From Betaproteobacteria bacterium (GTDB lineage Bacteria > Pseudomonadota > Gammaproteobacteria > Burkholderiales > Casimicrobiaceae): DNA of 5,372 bases. Within the stretch, counting starts at the first letter, position 1. Every line of letters starts with the position of its first letter. This document shows positions 1 to 5,219 of the stretch, one piece after another. The stretch covers positions 1 to 5,372 of the forward strand of contig PLYG01000267.1 of the NCBI GenBank assembly GCA_003153335.1, given 5' to 3'. The notes beneath the pieces were generated by a model, which was given only the letters and a program-made list of their open reading frames with translations, ran no database searches and was not told where the DNA came from. The translations under genes and the position numbers were made by a program.

Positions 1-110
1 TTGGGGTCGTGCGGTTGAAATTCCTGTCCTTGCGGGCCACAACAACATTCATCAATTCCCCACCTATCTGAATGGGTTGGCCGCCCGGTTGAACCATCAA
101 TGAGGCAAGT
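1..110. repeat. Direct repeat copy A, truncated by window edge
   Basis: The first 97 bases match 998-1094 with only three differences (positions 71, 85 and 87). The match then decays, but ggcaagt at 104-110 is shared again. Copy C has about 17 further repeat bases to its left, so copy A presumably continues beyond the window. Read on the minus strand, an open frame runs through both copies and contains the peptide RKDRNFNRTTP, but no complete gene can be defined here. I do not recognise the family. It could be a dispersed intergenic repeat or the remnant of a duplicated coding segment. Confidence 0.85.
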
Positions 111-159
111 ACCGTGCGCAAGATTCTGGATCCCCTCGGCGAAGTTACCCAGCCGCCGC

Positions 160-210
160 GCAGCGCCCAAGGATAGTTGGGGTCGTGCGGTTGAAATTCC
201 TATCCTCGCG
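160..210. repeat. Direct repeat copy B, partial
   Basis: These 51 bases match 981-1031 of copy C at 47 positions in the same orientation. The match stops at 210, one base before the toxin stop-codon triplet (212-214), so the repeat abuts the end of the toxin-antitoxin operon. It contains a 7-bp perfect inverted repeat, AGGATAG (170-176) and CTATCCT (200-206). The equivalent arms in copy C also pair. The hairpin could help end transcription of the toxin operon, but no T-tract follows it. Confidence 0.8.
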
Positions 211-211
211 C

Positions 212-622
212 TCATTGGCCGTTCAACCCCGCGAGCATCATCCAAAGCTCGCGCGGCGACTTGATTGGCATTCCGCTGGCGTTGCCGATATCGAGCAGCG
301 CTTTGTCGCCGGTGACGAACACGTCCGCGCCGGCGGCTGCCGCGCAAGCGACGATTGCGCCGTCCACTGGATCGGCAATCTCGTGACTCGGAGCGCCCGC
401 GGCGGCCATGACTTGCGCATGCTGCCTGAGCAATTCGAGGTACGCGTTGATCGTTGATCGCGGCAACCGGAATTTCCCCGCGAGTGCGCGATCGAGTTCG
501 CTCAGCACCGCTTCGGAGATAAGCAATATGTGGTCGTCAATGACGGCTTCGAATACTTCGGCGCACAGGCCTCGGGTCCCCAATGCGCTCGCGAGTACGT
601 TGGTATCGAGAAAGACCCTCAC
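212..622 (-). CDS. PIN-domain toxin of a type II toxin-antitoxin pair
   Basis: This 136-aa protein looks like a Mg2+-dependent ribonuclease toxin of the 'PIN family putative toxin component' group (COG1569/TIGR00305 type), whose known relatives cleave RNA in the cytoplasm. The sequence shows the PIN acidic residues in order: D6 in FLDTNVL, E42 in SEAVLSELDRAL, D87 in DPVDGAIVA, and D106 in VFVTGDKALL. The length is typical, and no catalytic residue is missing. The start is GTG (620-622), which overlaps the antitoxin TGA by four bases (GTGA); this indicates translational coupling and supports the start. The antitoxin comes first, as usual for such operons. The stop codon lies next to repeat copy B. 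The fold is a confident call, but the RNA target cannot be told from sequence. Confidence 0.93.
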   Translation of the reverse strand: MRVFLDTNVLASALGTRGLCAEVFEAVIDDHILLISEAVLSELDRALAGKFRLPRSTINAYLELLRQHAQVMAAAGAPSHEIADPVDGAIVACAAAAGADVFVTGDKALLDIGNASGMPIKSPRELWMMLAGLNGQ

Positions 623-834
623 GATACTTCGCGGAATACGTCTTCGTCGGTCAGATAACCCGCCGCTGCCGCATGGGGCATGGCCCGGCTGCGCAATTCG
701 CGAAACCGCTGCACGGCGAACTGCCTACGTAGAGCTTCGCGCGCAACTTCGCTTTTCGGACGGCCCGTGCTCTTTGCCAGGCGTGCGAGTTCTCGTTCAA
801 GCTTCTGGTCCAGACGAATGGTCAAAGTACCCAT
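619..834 (-). CDS. Ribbon-helix-helix (CopG-like) antitoxin
   Basis: This 71-aa protein should bind DNA as a dimer and neutralise the downstream PIN toxin. The N-terminus fits a ribbon-helix-helix: strand TLTIRL (3-8), helix one over DQKLERELARLAK (9-21), turn STGRPKS, and helix two EVAREALRRQF (29-39). The C-terminal tail, ending in GYLTDEDVFREVS, is the kind of segment that wraps the partner toxin. I chose the ATG at 832-834 because GGAG lies seven bases upstream (841-844) and the fold begins right there. An in-frame extension to 987 would run through the promoter and operator and does not look like protein. The inverted repeat at 851-877 over the promoter suggests autorepression by the antitoxin, alone or with toxin. 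Confidence 0.92.
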   Translation of the reverse strand: MGTLTIRLDQKLERELARLAKSTGRPKSEVAREALRRQFAVQRFRELRSRAMPHAAAAGYLTDEDVFREVS

Positions 835-850
835 GAATTTCTCCGCTCCT

Positions 851-877
851 GTGCGTGTAAGACATTGTAACACGCAC
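851..877 (-). promoter_or_regulatory. Toxin-antitoxin promoter with overlapping palindromic operator
   Basis: GTGCGTGT (851-858) and ACACGCAC (870-877) form a perfect 8-bp inverted repeat around an 11-base centre. On the minus strand the centre carries TACAAT (869-864), preceded by TG at the extended -10 position (TGTTACAAT, 872-864). The hexamer about 17 bases further upstream (AAGGGT) is a poor -35, which fits an extended -10 promoter. The palindrome ends 16 bases before the antitoxin start codon and overlaps the -10, so a bound repressor would block RNA polymerase. The antitoxin is the obvious candidate repressor. Confidence 0.68.
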
Positions 878-980
878 GCGGTTCGCACCCTTTCGTGACA
901 AATCCGCCATGGATGAAGCCCAGAAAAAACTGCCGCTGCCCTTGGGCATTCGAAGATGAAAATCCACGGTCGACCGGCGT

Positions 981-1107
981 GCAGCACCCAAGGATACTTG
1001 GGGTCGTGCGGTTGAAATTCCTGTCCTTGCGGGCCACAACAACATTCATCAATTCCCCACCTATCTGGATGGGTTGGCCGCGCCGTTGAACCATGGGGCG
1101 GGCAAGT
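981..1107. repeat. Direct repeat copy C, most complete copy
   Basis: Positions 998-1094 match 1-97 with three differences, and 981-1031 match 160-210 with four. This is the only copy that shows both halves. It has a tight hairpin CCCAAG-GATA-CTTGGG (987-1002). It also has an alternative longer-range stem, CAAGGATA (989-996) with TGTCCTTG (1022-1029), with one G-T pair. It lies upstream of the toxin-antitoxin promoter and just upstream of the lipoprotein promoter candidate. The repeat is not recognised as an insertion-sequence end or an integron attC site. Confidence 0.85.
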
Positions 1108-1115
1108 GATCTAAT
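1086..1115 (+). promoter_or_regulatory. Candidate promoter for the lipoprotein gene
   Basis: TTGAAC (1086-1091) could serve as -35 and TCTAAT (1110-1115) as -10, with an 18-base spacer. TG at 1107-1108 makes the -10 extended (TGATCTAAT). A transcript starting near 1122 would have a leader of about 80 bases. The -35-like hexamer lies in the part of the repeat shared by copies A and C, while the -10 lies just outside it. This call rests on consensus matching only. Confidence 0.4.
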
Positions 1116-1202
1116 ATTGAAGCTTCGCCAAGGGTATGCTCGATTGTGGCACGCGCCGAGACCGGGCACCACGCACAGCGCTGATGAAGGATGGAGACTC
1201 GG

Positions 1203-1748
1203 ATGGACACGCATCATCGCTTGACGGTTTTCGGCATTGTGCTTGTCCTGTCCGGTTGCGCGGCACTGAATACGGACAAGGAACCGTTGCGCATCACGCC
1301 CAGGAGCGAGGTGGCGACCTCGCCCGTGGTCAGGGAAGTGTTGCCGCAGCTAGTTCAGCCAACCGCCCCGCCCTCGGCGCGCTCGCAAACCCCGGCCAAC
1401 GCAAAGACGGATGCGCCCGGCACTGCCCCCACGCTCGCCAGTGTCGCGCCTGCGCTGCCGCCCGCGGTCGCACCAGCGGTCGCCGCACCGCTCCTCGTTC
1501 CGCCGGGAACGCTTTATGTGTGCACCGCGACGGTCGACGGCCAGATCCAGCAAACCGCGATCGAGTTCGAGCCCAAGGTCAAGCAGCTCTGCGGCAGGCA
1601 TCCCGAAATGGGCGTCTGCCAGTATGAGCGCGAGGCTTGCCGCGCGAGCGGCGGACGTGTCCACACGGCCACCGGCACCGAAATCACCAGGCGGACCGAA
1701 GCCGAATACGACAAAAAGGTCCTGCGCGTGCGGTTTCGCGCCGGATGA
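1203..1748 (+). CDS. Putative lipoprotein with Pro/Ala linker and four-cysteine domain
   Basis: This 181-aa protein of unknown function is probably a membrane-anchored lipoprotein. The N-terminus has a short basic region (MDTHHR), a hydrophobic stretch (LTVFGIVLVLSG) and the lipobox LSGC, with C19 as the predicted lipidated residue. Residues 50-103 are a Pro/Ala-rich, probably disordered spacer. The C-terminal domain (104-181) has C107, C130, C139 and C146, which could form two disulfides in the periplasm. I chose the ATG at 1203 because GGAG (1193-1196) lies six bases upstream; the in-frame ATG at 1191 has its AAGG directly abutting it and would lengthen the n-region. The gene is followed after 35 bases by the 74-aa gene and may be cotranscribed with it. 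I do not recognise the family. Confidence 0.85.
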   Translation: MDTHHRLTVFGIVLVLSGCAALNTDKEPLRITPRSEVATSPVVREVLPQLVQPTAPPSARSQTPANAKTDAPGTAPTLASVAPALPPAVAPAVAAPLLVPPGTLYVCTATVDGQIQQTAIEFEPKVKQLCGRHPEMGVCQYEREACRASGGRVHTATGTEITRRTEAEYDKKVLRVRFRAG

Positions 1749-1783
1749 TCATTCCGAGAAGCTGCAATCATCGAAAGACAAGC

Positions 1784-2008
1784 ATGTTCAAGCTGCAAGT
1801 ACAGGATGACGACAACGACGCCCGTGTCTGGCACGACGTCAAGGGACCGGATGGATCGCTGCTCACGTTCGACCAGGAGGCGGACGCCCGCGCCAAGCTC
1901 GAGGCACTCTACCCGGTCCTGGTCAAGCTGGAACGCTTTTCGGCCGGGTCGAAACGCACGCGGGTGCTCAACATTATCAAGGACGACGACGACGGCTGGA
2001 AGCGCTGA
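1784..2008 (+). CDS. Small acidic protein of unknown function, 74 aa
   Basis: No function is recognised. The product has no signal peptide or membrane segment and is probably cytoplasmic. It has Asp clusters near both ends, DDDND (8-12) and DDDD (67-70). The middle reads as a small folded unit: WHDVKGPDGSLLTF looks like a beta hairpin, and QEADARAKLEALYPVLVKLERF like a helix. I chose the ATG at 1784 because the protein-like sequence begins there; the in-frame sequence further upstream overlaps the lipoprotein gene in another frame. The ribosome-binding site is weak (GAAAGA at 1773-1778). The 35-base gap from the lipoprotein gene suggests a shared transcript. Codon use and the coherent hydrophobic pattern make it likely to be real. 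Confidence 0.75.
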   Translation: MFKLQVQDDDNDARVWHDVKGPDGSLLTFDQEADARAKLEALYPVLVKLERFSAGSKRTRVLNIIKDDDDGWKR

Positions 2009-2095
2009 TCCGCCAGGATCCGGGCCCGCGGTCGCAACACATCTCCACCATCCGCGTACAATGTAAACTTGTGGACGCAATCAGGAAGCGATGCG

Positions 2096-2365
2096 ATGAA
2101 AGCGGTTCAATTGGCAAAGATCAAGGGTGCGAAGCTGGGTGACGGCAAAACGCAGCCCAGCAGTTCCGGACGGTTCGGTGAACGGATCGCGCCCGCCCCC
2201 ACACGGCGCGAGCAACGCGCGGTGGAGCAGGCGCATGGCCTCGTGCCCTTCGCGGTCAAGCTGGAGGGCGACTTGGTCACGCAACTGCATGCGCTGGCCA
2301 AGGAGCGCAAGGCGACGCTGGACGAAATCGTCGCCGAGTTGCTGAAGAAAAGCCTGGCCGGCTGA
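2096..2365 (+). CDS. Small basic protein with ribbon-helix-helix-like C-terminus, 89 aa
   Basis: The first half (1-48) is basic, polar and probably flexible, with KAVQLAKIKGAKLGDGKTQ and then SSSGRFGERIAP. The second half could form a strand (PFAVKL, 51-56), a helix (DLVTQLHALAKERK, 59-72) and a second helix (LDEIVAELLKKSL, 75-87). That is the layout of a ribbon-helix-helix DNA-binding unit. This is a pattern-based suggestion, and no specific family is recognised. I chose the ATG at 2096 because AGGA (2083-2086) lies nine bases upstream. TACAAT (2057-2062) could be a -10 box, but its -35 match is poor. No toxin-like partner is adjacent. The stop codon is four bases from the converging DUF1415 stop. 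Confidence 0.78.
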   Translation: MKAVQLAKIKGAKLGDGKTQPSSSGRFGERIAPAPTRREQRAVEQAHGLVPFAVKLEGDLVTQLHALAKERKATLDEIVAELLKKSLAG

Positions 2366-2385
2366 TCGGCTAGCCGTCGGCCGGC
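2357..2385. terminator. Hairpin between converging genes, possible bidirectional terminator
   Basis: GCCGGCTGA (2357-2365) pairs with TCGGCCGGC (2377-2385) as a 9-bp stem with one G-T pair and an 11-base loop. The arms overlap the 3' ends of the 89-aa gene and the DUF1415 gene, and the loop includes the 4-base gap. The loop also contains a perfect 10-bp palindrome, CGGCTAGCCG (2367-2376). No T-tract follows on either strand, so an intrinsic terminator is only suggested. The hairpin may instead act as a stabilising 3' end. Confidence 0.35.
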
Positions 2386-2963
2386 GTCGCCAGCCCCAGT
2401 TGATCCCACTCCGCACGGCCCAGCCGGCGCAACGTCTCGATGTTGTTTTCGAAAATCCTGTCCGTGTCGGGATAAGCCGCCACGGCGCGCTCGACACTGG
2501 ACTCGCGCAACAGATGCAGCGTCGGATACGGCGAGCGGTTGGTGAAATTGTCGATATCGTCCGGTTCAGTGCCGGCAAACTGATAACGCGGATGAAAACT
2601 GGCGACCTGCACTTCGCCGGTCAGCCCCAGTTGCTCGACCGCCGCATCGGCGACGTCGAGGAAATCGTTGTAGTCCAGGAAGTCGCCCAGCACCCGCGGA
2701 TGGATCAACAGCGTGGTCTCGACCTCGGCCGGATCCGCCTGCGCCAGCAAATCGAGTTCCTGCACCAGCACTTCGATGAGCGCGTCGGTGCTATCGGCGC
2801 CGGTCACCACGTAGCGAATGCGCTGGCCGGCGTGGACGCTCCGCGCGAACGGGCACAGGTTGAGCCCAATCACCGCCTTTTCGACCCAGGTGAGGGTGAC
2901 TGCAATCACCGACTCAGAATCGACCGGGGGCGAACACGGCGAGTTGGGTGCTGATGGTTTCAC
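2370..2963 (-). CDS. DUF1415 family protein
   Basis: This 197-aa protein fits DUF1415 (COG3310 type), a conserved family of unknown biochemical role, in length and motifs. Visible signatures are GLNLCPFA (33-40), LLIHPRVLGDFLDYNDFL (85-102), QVASFHPRYQFAGT (119-132), and TNRSPYPTLHLLRE (141-154). C37, H88, D97, H124 and H150 lie in these motifs and could form a metal or active site, but that is inference. There is no signal peptide, so it is probably cytoplasmic, unlike its two upstream neighbours. The start used is GTG at 2961-2963, 24 bases after the hydrolase stop. No good ribosome-binding site precedes it. A second GTG at 2907-2909, just before the conserved part, is an alternative. Confidence 0.9.
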   Translation of the reverse strand: MKPSAPNSPCSPPVDSESVIAVTLTWVEKAVIGLNLCPFARSVHAGQRIRYVVTGADSTDALIEVLVQELDLLAQADPAEVETTLLIHPRVLGDFLDYNDFLDVADAAVEQLGLTGEVQVASFHPRYQFAGTEPDDIDNFTNRSPYPTLHLLRESSVERAVAAYPDTDRIFENNIETLRRLGRAEWDQLGLATPADG

Positions 2964-2987
2964 GACGCGTGTCCGGTACGTGCTTCG

Positions 2988-4277
2988 CTATTTGACCATC
3001 AGGCTGGCCGAACCGCCCAGCCAGCGGTTTGCATCGCGGGTGAGCCATTCACTGGCCACCGGATCGCTTTTTACTGTGGCGTCGAGGTAGGCAGTGGTCA
3101 CGCCCTGCACATTCCTGAGTTGAGTGGCCCACAGCCCGGCGATGTTGGGGCGCGCCGATAACATGTCAACGTCACCGCCCGGACCGCTGTCAGCGCCACC
3201 GCGAGCACCGCGGGCATCGCGTCCACTGCCGCGGTCGTTCCCCCCGGCACTGCCGCCGCCTGCGCCACCCGCACGGTGGCGACCGGAACTCTCCGGATCG
3301 CCACCGCTGCGCGATCCACTTTTTCCCTCGTCCCGCTCGGCGACTGGTTCATCCCGCCCGCCCAGCAACGAGTGCGGCGCCGCGGCCAGCAACAGCAAGT
3401 ACTTCTGGCCCGGCGGCATATGCTCAAACGGCGCGCGGCGCACCGCGGCTGTAGTCACCAGGCCATAGGCATCGGTGTCGTCGGGACTGGTCACCGACAA
3501 AACCGGCATGTGAATTTCGCGAAAGCGCGCTTCGACGCCCATGCCGGCGAAATCGGCGTAGGGGCTGAGCGCGATGACGCTCTTGACCGCTTGCGGCGCC
3601 GGTCCGATTGCCGTATCGGGAGCGTTCTGGCCGGCGACGACCATCGCCGCCTCGGCGCCCAGGTCATAGCCGGCGATCGCGATCCGGGACACGTCGATCC
3701 GGCTGTAGGGACCGTCGCCGCCCTCGTGCTGGCGGCGGCCGGCCTCATCGATCACCCCCTGCAACGCTGCTAGCCGGGACGGGAAATTGCGCGGTGAAAA
3801 ATGTTCCAGCGCAATCGCCCGGAAGTCGAACGCCCGCGCACGTTCCGAGGACCATACTGCTGTGCTTGCCGACGCCGGTTGCACCGACAACACCGCGTAC
3901 CCGGCTTCGGCCCAGGTCCGGCGCCACGCCAGCCCTGCCGCGGACGTTTCACCGAGTCCCGGCAGATAAATGACCAGCGGATACGCGCCGCGCGCCGTGG
4001 GACTCAGCAGCGTGACATCGAAGTCCTCGCCGTGTATTTTCCACGTTTCGCGCGCTGAAACCGTCGTATGGTGCTGCCCGGAATGGTAGGCGCTTTGATC
4101 GGTTGCCCGCGGCAACGGGACCGGCGGCCCGACCCGGGTTGGCGAGGCGCAGCCTCCGCCGATTGCCGCAACGACCATGGCCGCCAGCAAGGCAGGCAGA
4201 ACCGAACGACGACGCGCCAGCATCCGTTCAGCCGGGTCGCCGCACATTGCGCATCCATTTCCGAAGACAATCGACAA
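2988..4277 (-). CDS. Exported alpha/beta hydrolase with Asp at the nucleophile position
   Basis: This 429-aa putative secreted hydrolase is of the dienelactone-hydrolase/PAF-acetylhydrolase-like fold; its substrate is unknown. RRRSVLPALLAAMVVAAIGGGC (22-43) looks like a signal peptide with an RR pair; C43 could be lipidated, but GGGC is a poor lipobox. Fold landmarks are YPLVIYLPGLGE (99-110, oxyanion loop), the elbow RIAIAGYDLGAEAA (198-211), the acid loop SVTSPDDTDAYG (261-272), and H302 in APHSLLGG. The elbow carries D205 where Ser is expected. Residues 318-369 are a Gly/Arg/Ser-rich insertion before a helical C-terminus. The start is TTG at 4277, because GAGGA (4288-4284) lies six bases upstream and overlaps the preceding stop; ATG at 4247 or 4223 would shorten the n-region. 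The gene is coupled to the dienelactone hydrolase gene upstream. The fold is fairly sure; activity is not. Confidence 0.82.
   Translation of the reverse strand: MSIVFGNGCAMCGDPAERMLARRRSVLPALLAAMVVAAIGGGCASPTRVGPPVPLPRATDQSAYHSGQHHTTVSARETWKIHGEDFDVTLLSPTARGAYPLVIYLPGLGETSAAGLAWRRTWAEAGYAVLSVQPASASTAVWSSERARAFDFRAIALEHFSPRNFPSRLAALQGVIDEAGRRQHEGGDGPYSRIDVSRIAIAGYDLGAEAAMVVAGQNAPDTAIGPAPQAVKSVIALSPYADFAGMGVEARFREIHMPVLSVTSPDDTDAYGLVTTAAVRRAPFEHMPPGQKYLLLLAAAPHSLLGGRDEPVAERDEGKSGSRSGGDPESSGRHRAGGAGGGSAGGNDRGSGRDARGARGGADSGPGGDVDMLSARPNIAGLWATQLRNVQGVTTAYLDATVKSDPVASEWLTRDANRWLGGSASLMVK
3171..3326 (-). other. Low-complexity Gly/Arg/Ser-rich segment inside the hydrolase
   Basis: This segment encodes residues 318-369, about 52 residues dominated by Gly, Arg, Ser, Ala and Asp, with short runs such as AGGAGGGSAGGND. 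It lies between the catalytic-His strand and the C-terminal helices. It is in frame with no stop codon, so it is an insertion rather than a break. It is probably a disordered loop exposed at the protein surface. Confidence 0.7.
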
Positions 4278-4283
4278 GGCTCG

Positions 4284-4288
4284 TCCTC
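4284..4288 (-). promoter_or_regulatory. Ribosome-binding site deciding the TTG start of the hydrolase
   Basis: On the minus strand GAGGA overlaps the TGA stop (4289-4287) of the dienelactone hydrolase gene and lies six bases before TTG (4277-4275). Neither in-frame ATG downstream (4247, 4223) has a comparably placed site. The arrangement predicts translational coupling of the two hydrolase genes. Confidence 0.6.
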
Positions 4289-5219
4289 AAGCGTTCTTCA
4301 GATACTTCGCGAACCACGCCAGCGTTTCGTCCCACGCCGCCAGCGCGGCACCTGCATTGAAGCGATCGCCGGTGTCGTTGTGAAAGGCATGGTCCACATC
4401 GGGATACACGATTTTGCGGAAAACCTTGGCGTTCTCTTTCATCGCCGCCTCGATCGCCGGGATGTTGGCATTGATCCGTGCATCGCGCCCGGCGTAAATG
4501 GCCAGCACCGGTGCATTGATTTTCGGCACCTCACCTGCCGCCACCGGCAGGCCGTAAAACGGCACTACTGCGCGCAACTCCGGGATCCCCACGGCCACGC
4601 GCCAGGTCACGCCGCCGCCGAAGCAAAAGCCCGTCATCCCGGCGCGGTCGCCGCGCGCGAACGGCTGCGCCTTGGCATAGGTCAAGGCGCTTTGGAAATC
4701 CTGCACGTGGCGGGCGGGCGGCGGCGGCCCGAGCAGCGCGGGGATCGCGTCGTAGCTGTGCTTGTTGGTCCCGCCTTCGCGCGAGAGCAGATCCACCGCG
4801 AAGCCGACATAACCGGCCTTGGCCAGACGCCGCGTGACGTCCTCGATATGCCGCGTCAGGCCGCGATTTTCATGGCACACCAGCACGATGGGAAAGCTGC
4901 CCGCCTTGGCCGGCCGCGCGATGTAGCCCATAAGCTGGCCATCGCCACCGGGAAACTGGATATTCGCCGCAATGATCGCTGGATCGTTGTCCGCGACGCT
5001 AGCGGCGGATTTGGGTCCGGTCGGGACAACCGCCGGCGCGGCGGTTGCGGCCGGTGCGGCCGGAGCCGGTGCGCTTTGCGCCTGCGCGTCCAGTATCTGC
5101 GACGCCAGCACGGCGCCGGTCAGGCCGGTGAGCAGCCTCAGCGTCTCCCGGCGCGAAAGTCTGCCGTCCTTGTAGTCCTCAACCGCCTCATCGACCAGAT
5201 AGCGCTGCAAATCGTTCAT
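4287..5219 (-). CDS. Tat-exported dienelactone hydrolase family protein
   Basis: This 310-aa alpha/beta hydrolase of the dienelactone hydrolase family (COG0412 type) is predicted to be exported folded by the Tat system. The N-terminus has a twin-arginine motif, SRRETLR (22-28), a hydrophobic segment (LLTGLTGAVLAS, 29-40) and a likely cleavage region near AQAQS. An Ala/Pro-rich linker follows (49-66). The catalytic set is complete: nucleophile C199 in GFCFGGG, D246 in AGRDARIN, H277 in DVDHAFHND, and the family glutamate E117 in CHENRGL. Classical enzymes open dienelactone in chlorocatechol breakdown. No aromatic-degradation genes are nearby and this copy is exported, so the true substrate is open. 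The start is ATG at 5217-5219, with GAGGA eight bases upstream; a longer frame to 5261 is less likely. It is the first gene of the minus-strand operon. Confidence 0.92.
   Translation of the reverse strand: MNDLQRYLVDEAVEDYKDGRLSRRETLRLLTGLTGAVLASQILDAQAQSAPAPAAPAATAAPAVVPTGPKSAASVADNDPAIIAANIQFPGGDGQLMGYIARPAKAGSFPIVLVCHENRGLTRHIEDVTRRLAKAGYVGFAVDLLSREGGTNKHSYDAIPALLGPPPPARHVQDFQSALTYAKAQPFARGDRAGMTGFCFGGGVTWRVAVGIPELRAVVPFYGLPVAAGEVPKINAPVLAIYAGRDARINANIPAIEAAMKENAKVFRKIVYPDVDHAFHNDTGDRFNAGAALAAWDETLAWFAKYLKNA

Larger units (their letters stand above)
835..1202. other. Divergent intergenic region between toxin-antitoxin operon and lipoprotein gene
   Basis: These 368 bases separate the minus-strand antitoxin from the plus-strand lipoprotein gene. 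From left to right they hold the antitoxin ribosome-binding site (841-850), the promoter/operator palindrome (851-877), about 100 bases with no recognised element (878-980), repeat copy C (981-1107), an extended -10 promoter candidate (1107-1115) and the lipoprotein leader. Open frames cross the region on both strands, but they run through the promoter and repeat. I do not regard them as genes. Confidence 0.7.

Noticed and set aside
619..987. Longer 122-aa form of the antitoxin starting at 987
   Set aside because: The added residues run through the promoter and palindrome and do not look like a folded protein. The start at 834 has a well-placed ribosome-binding site and begins the RHH fold.
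1..1108. Integron gene cassette with attC sites around the toxin-antitoxin operon
   Set aside because: A GTTGAAC string fits the attC core pattern, but I could not find the matching inverse core and paired inner sites at consistent spacing. No integrase is visible.
822..1217. 131-aa minus-strand open frame across repeat copy C
   Set aside because: It overlaps the toxin-antitoxin promoter and ribosome-binding site and has no good start signal. Only the repeat portion is shared with copy A.
1984..1995. GAC triplet repeat as a slippage site
   Set aside because: Only a few units encode an Asp run in the 74-aa protein. This is common in GC-rich genes and gives no evidence of phase variation.
2400..2954. 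184-aa plus-strand open frame
   Set aside because: It is antisense to the DUF1415 gene, whose family motifs are clear.
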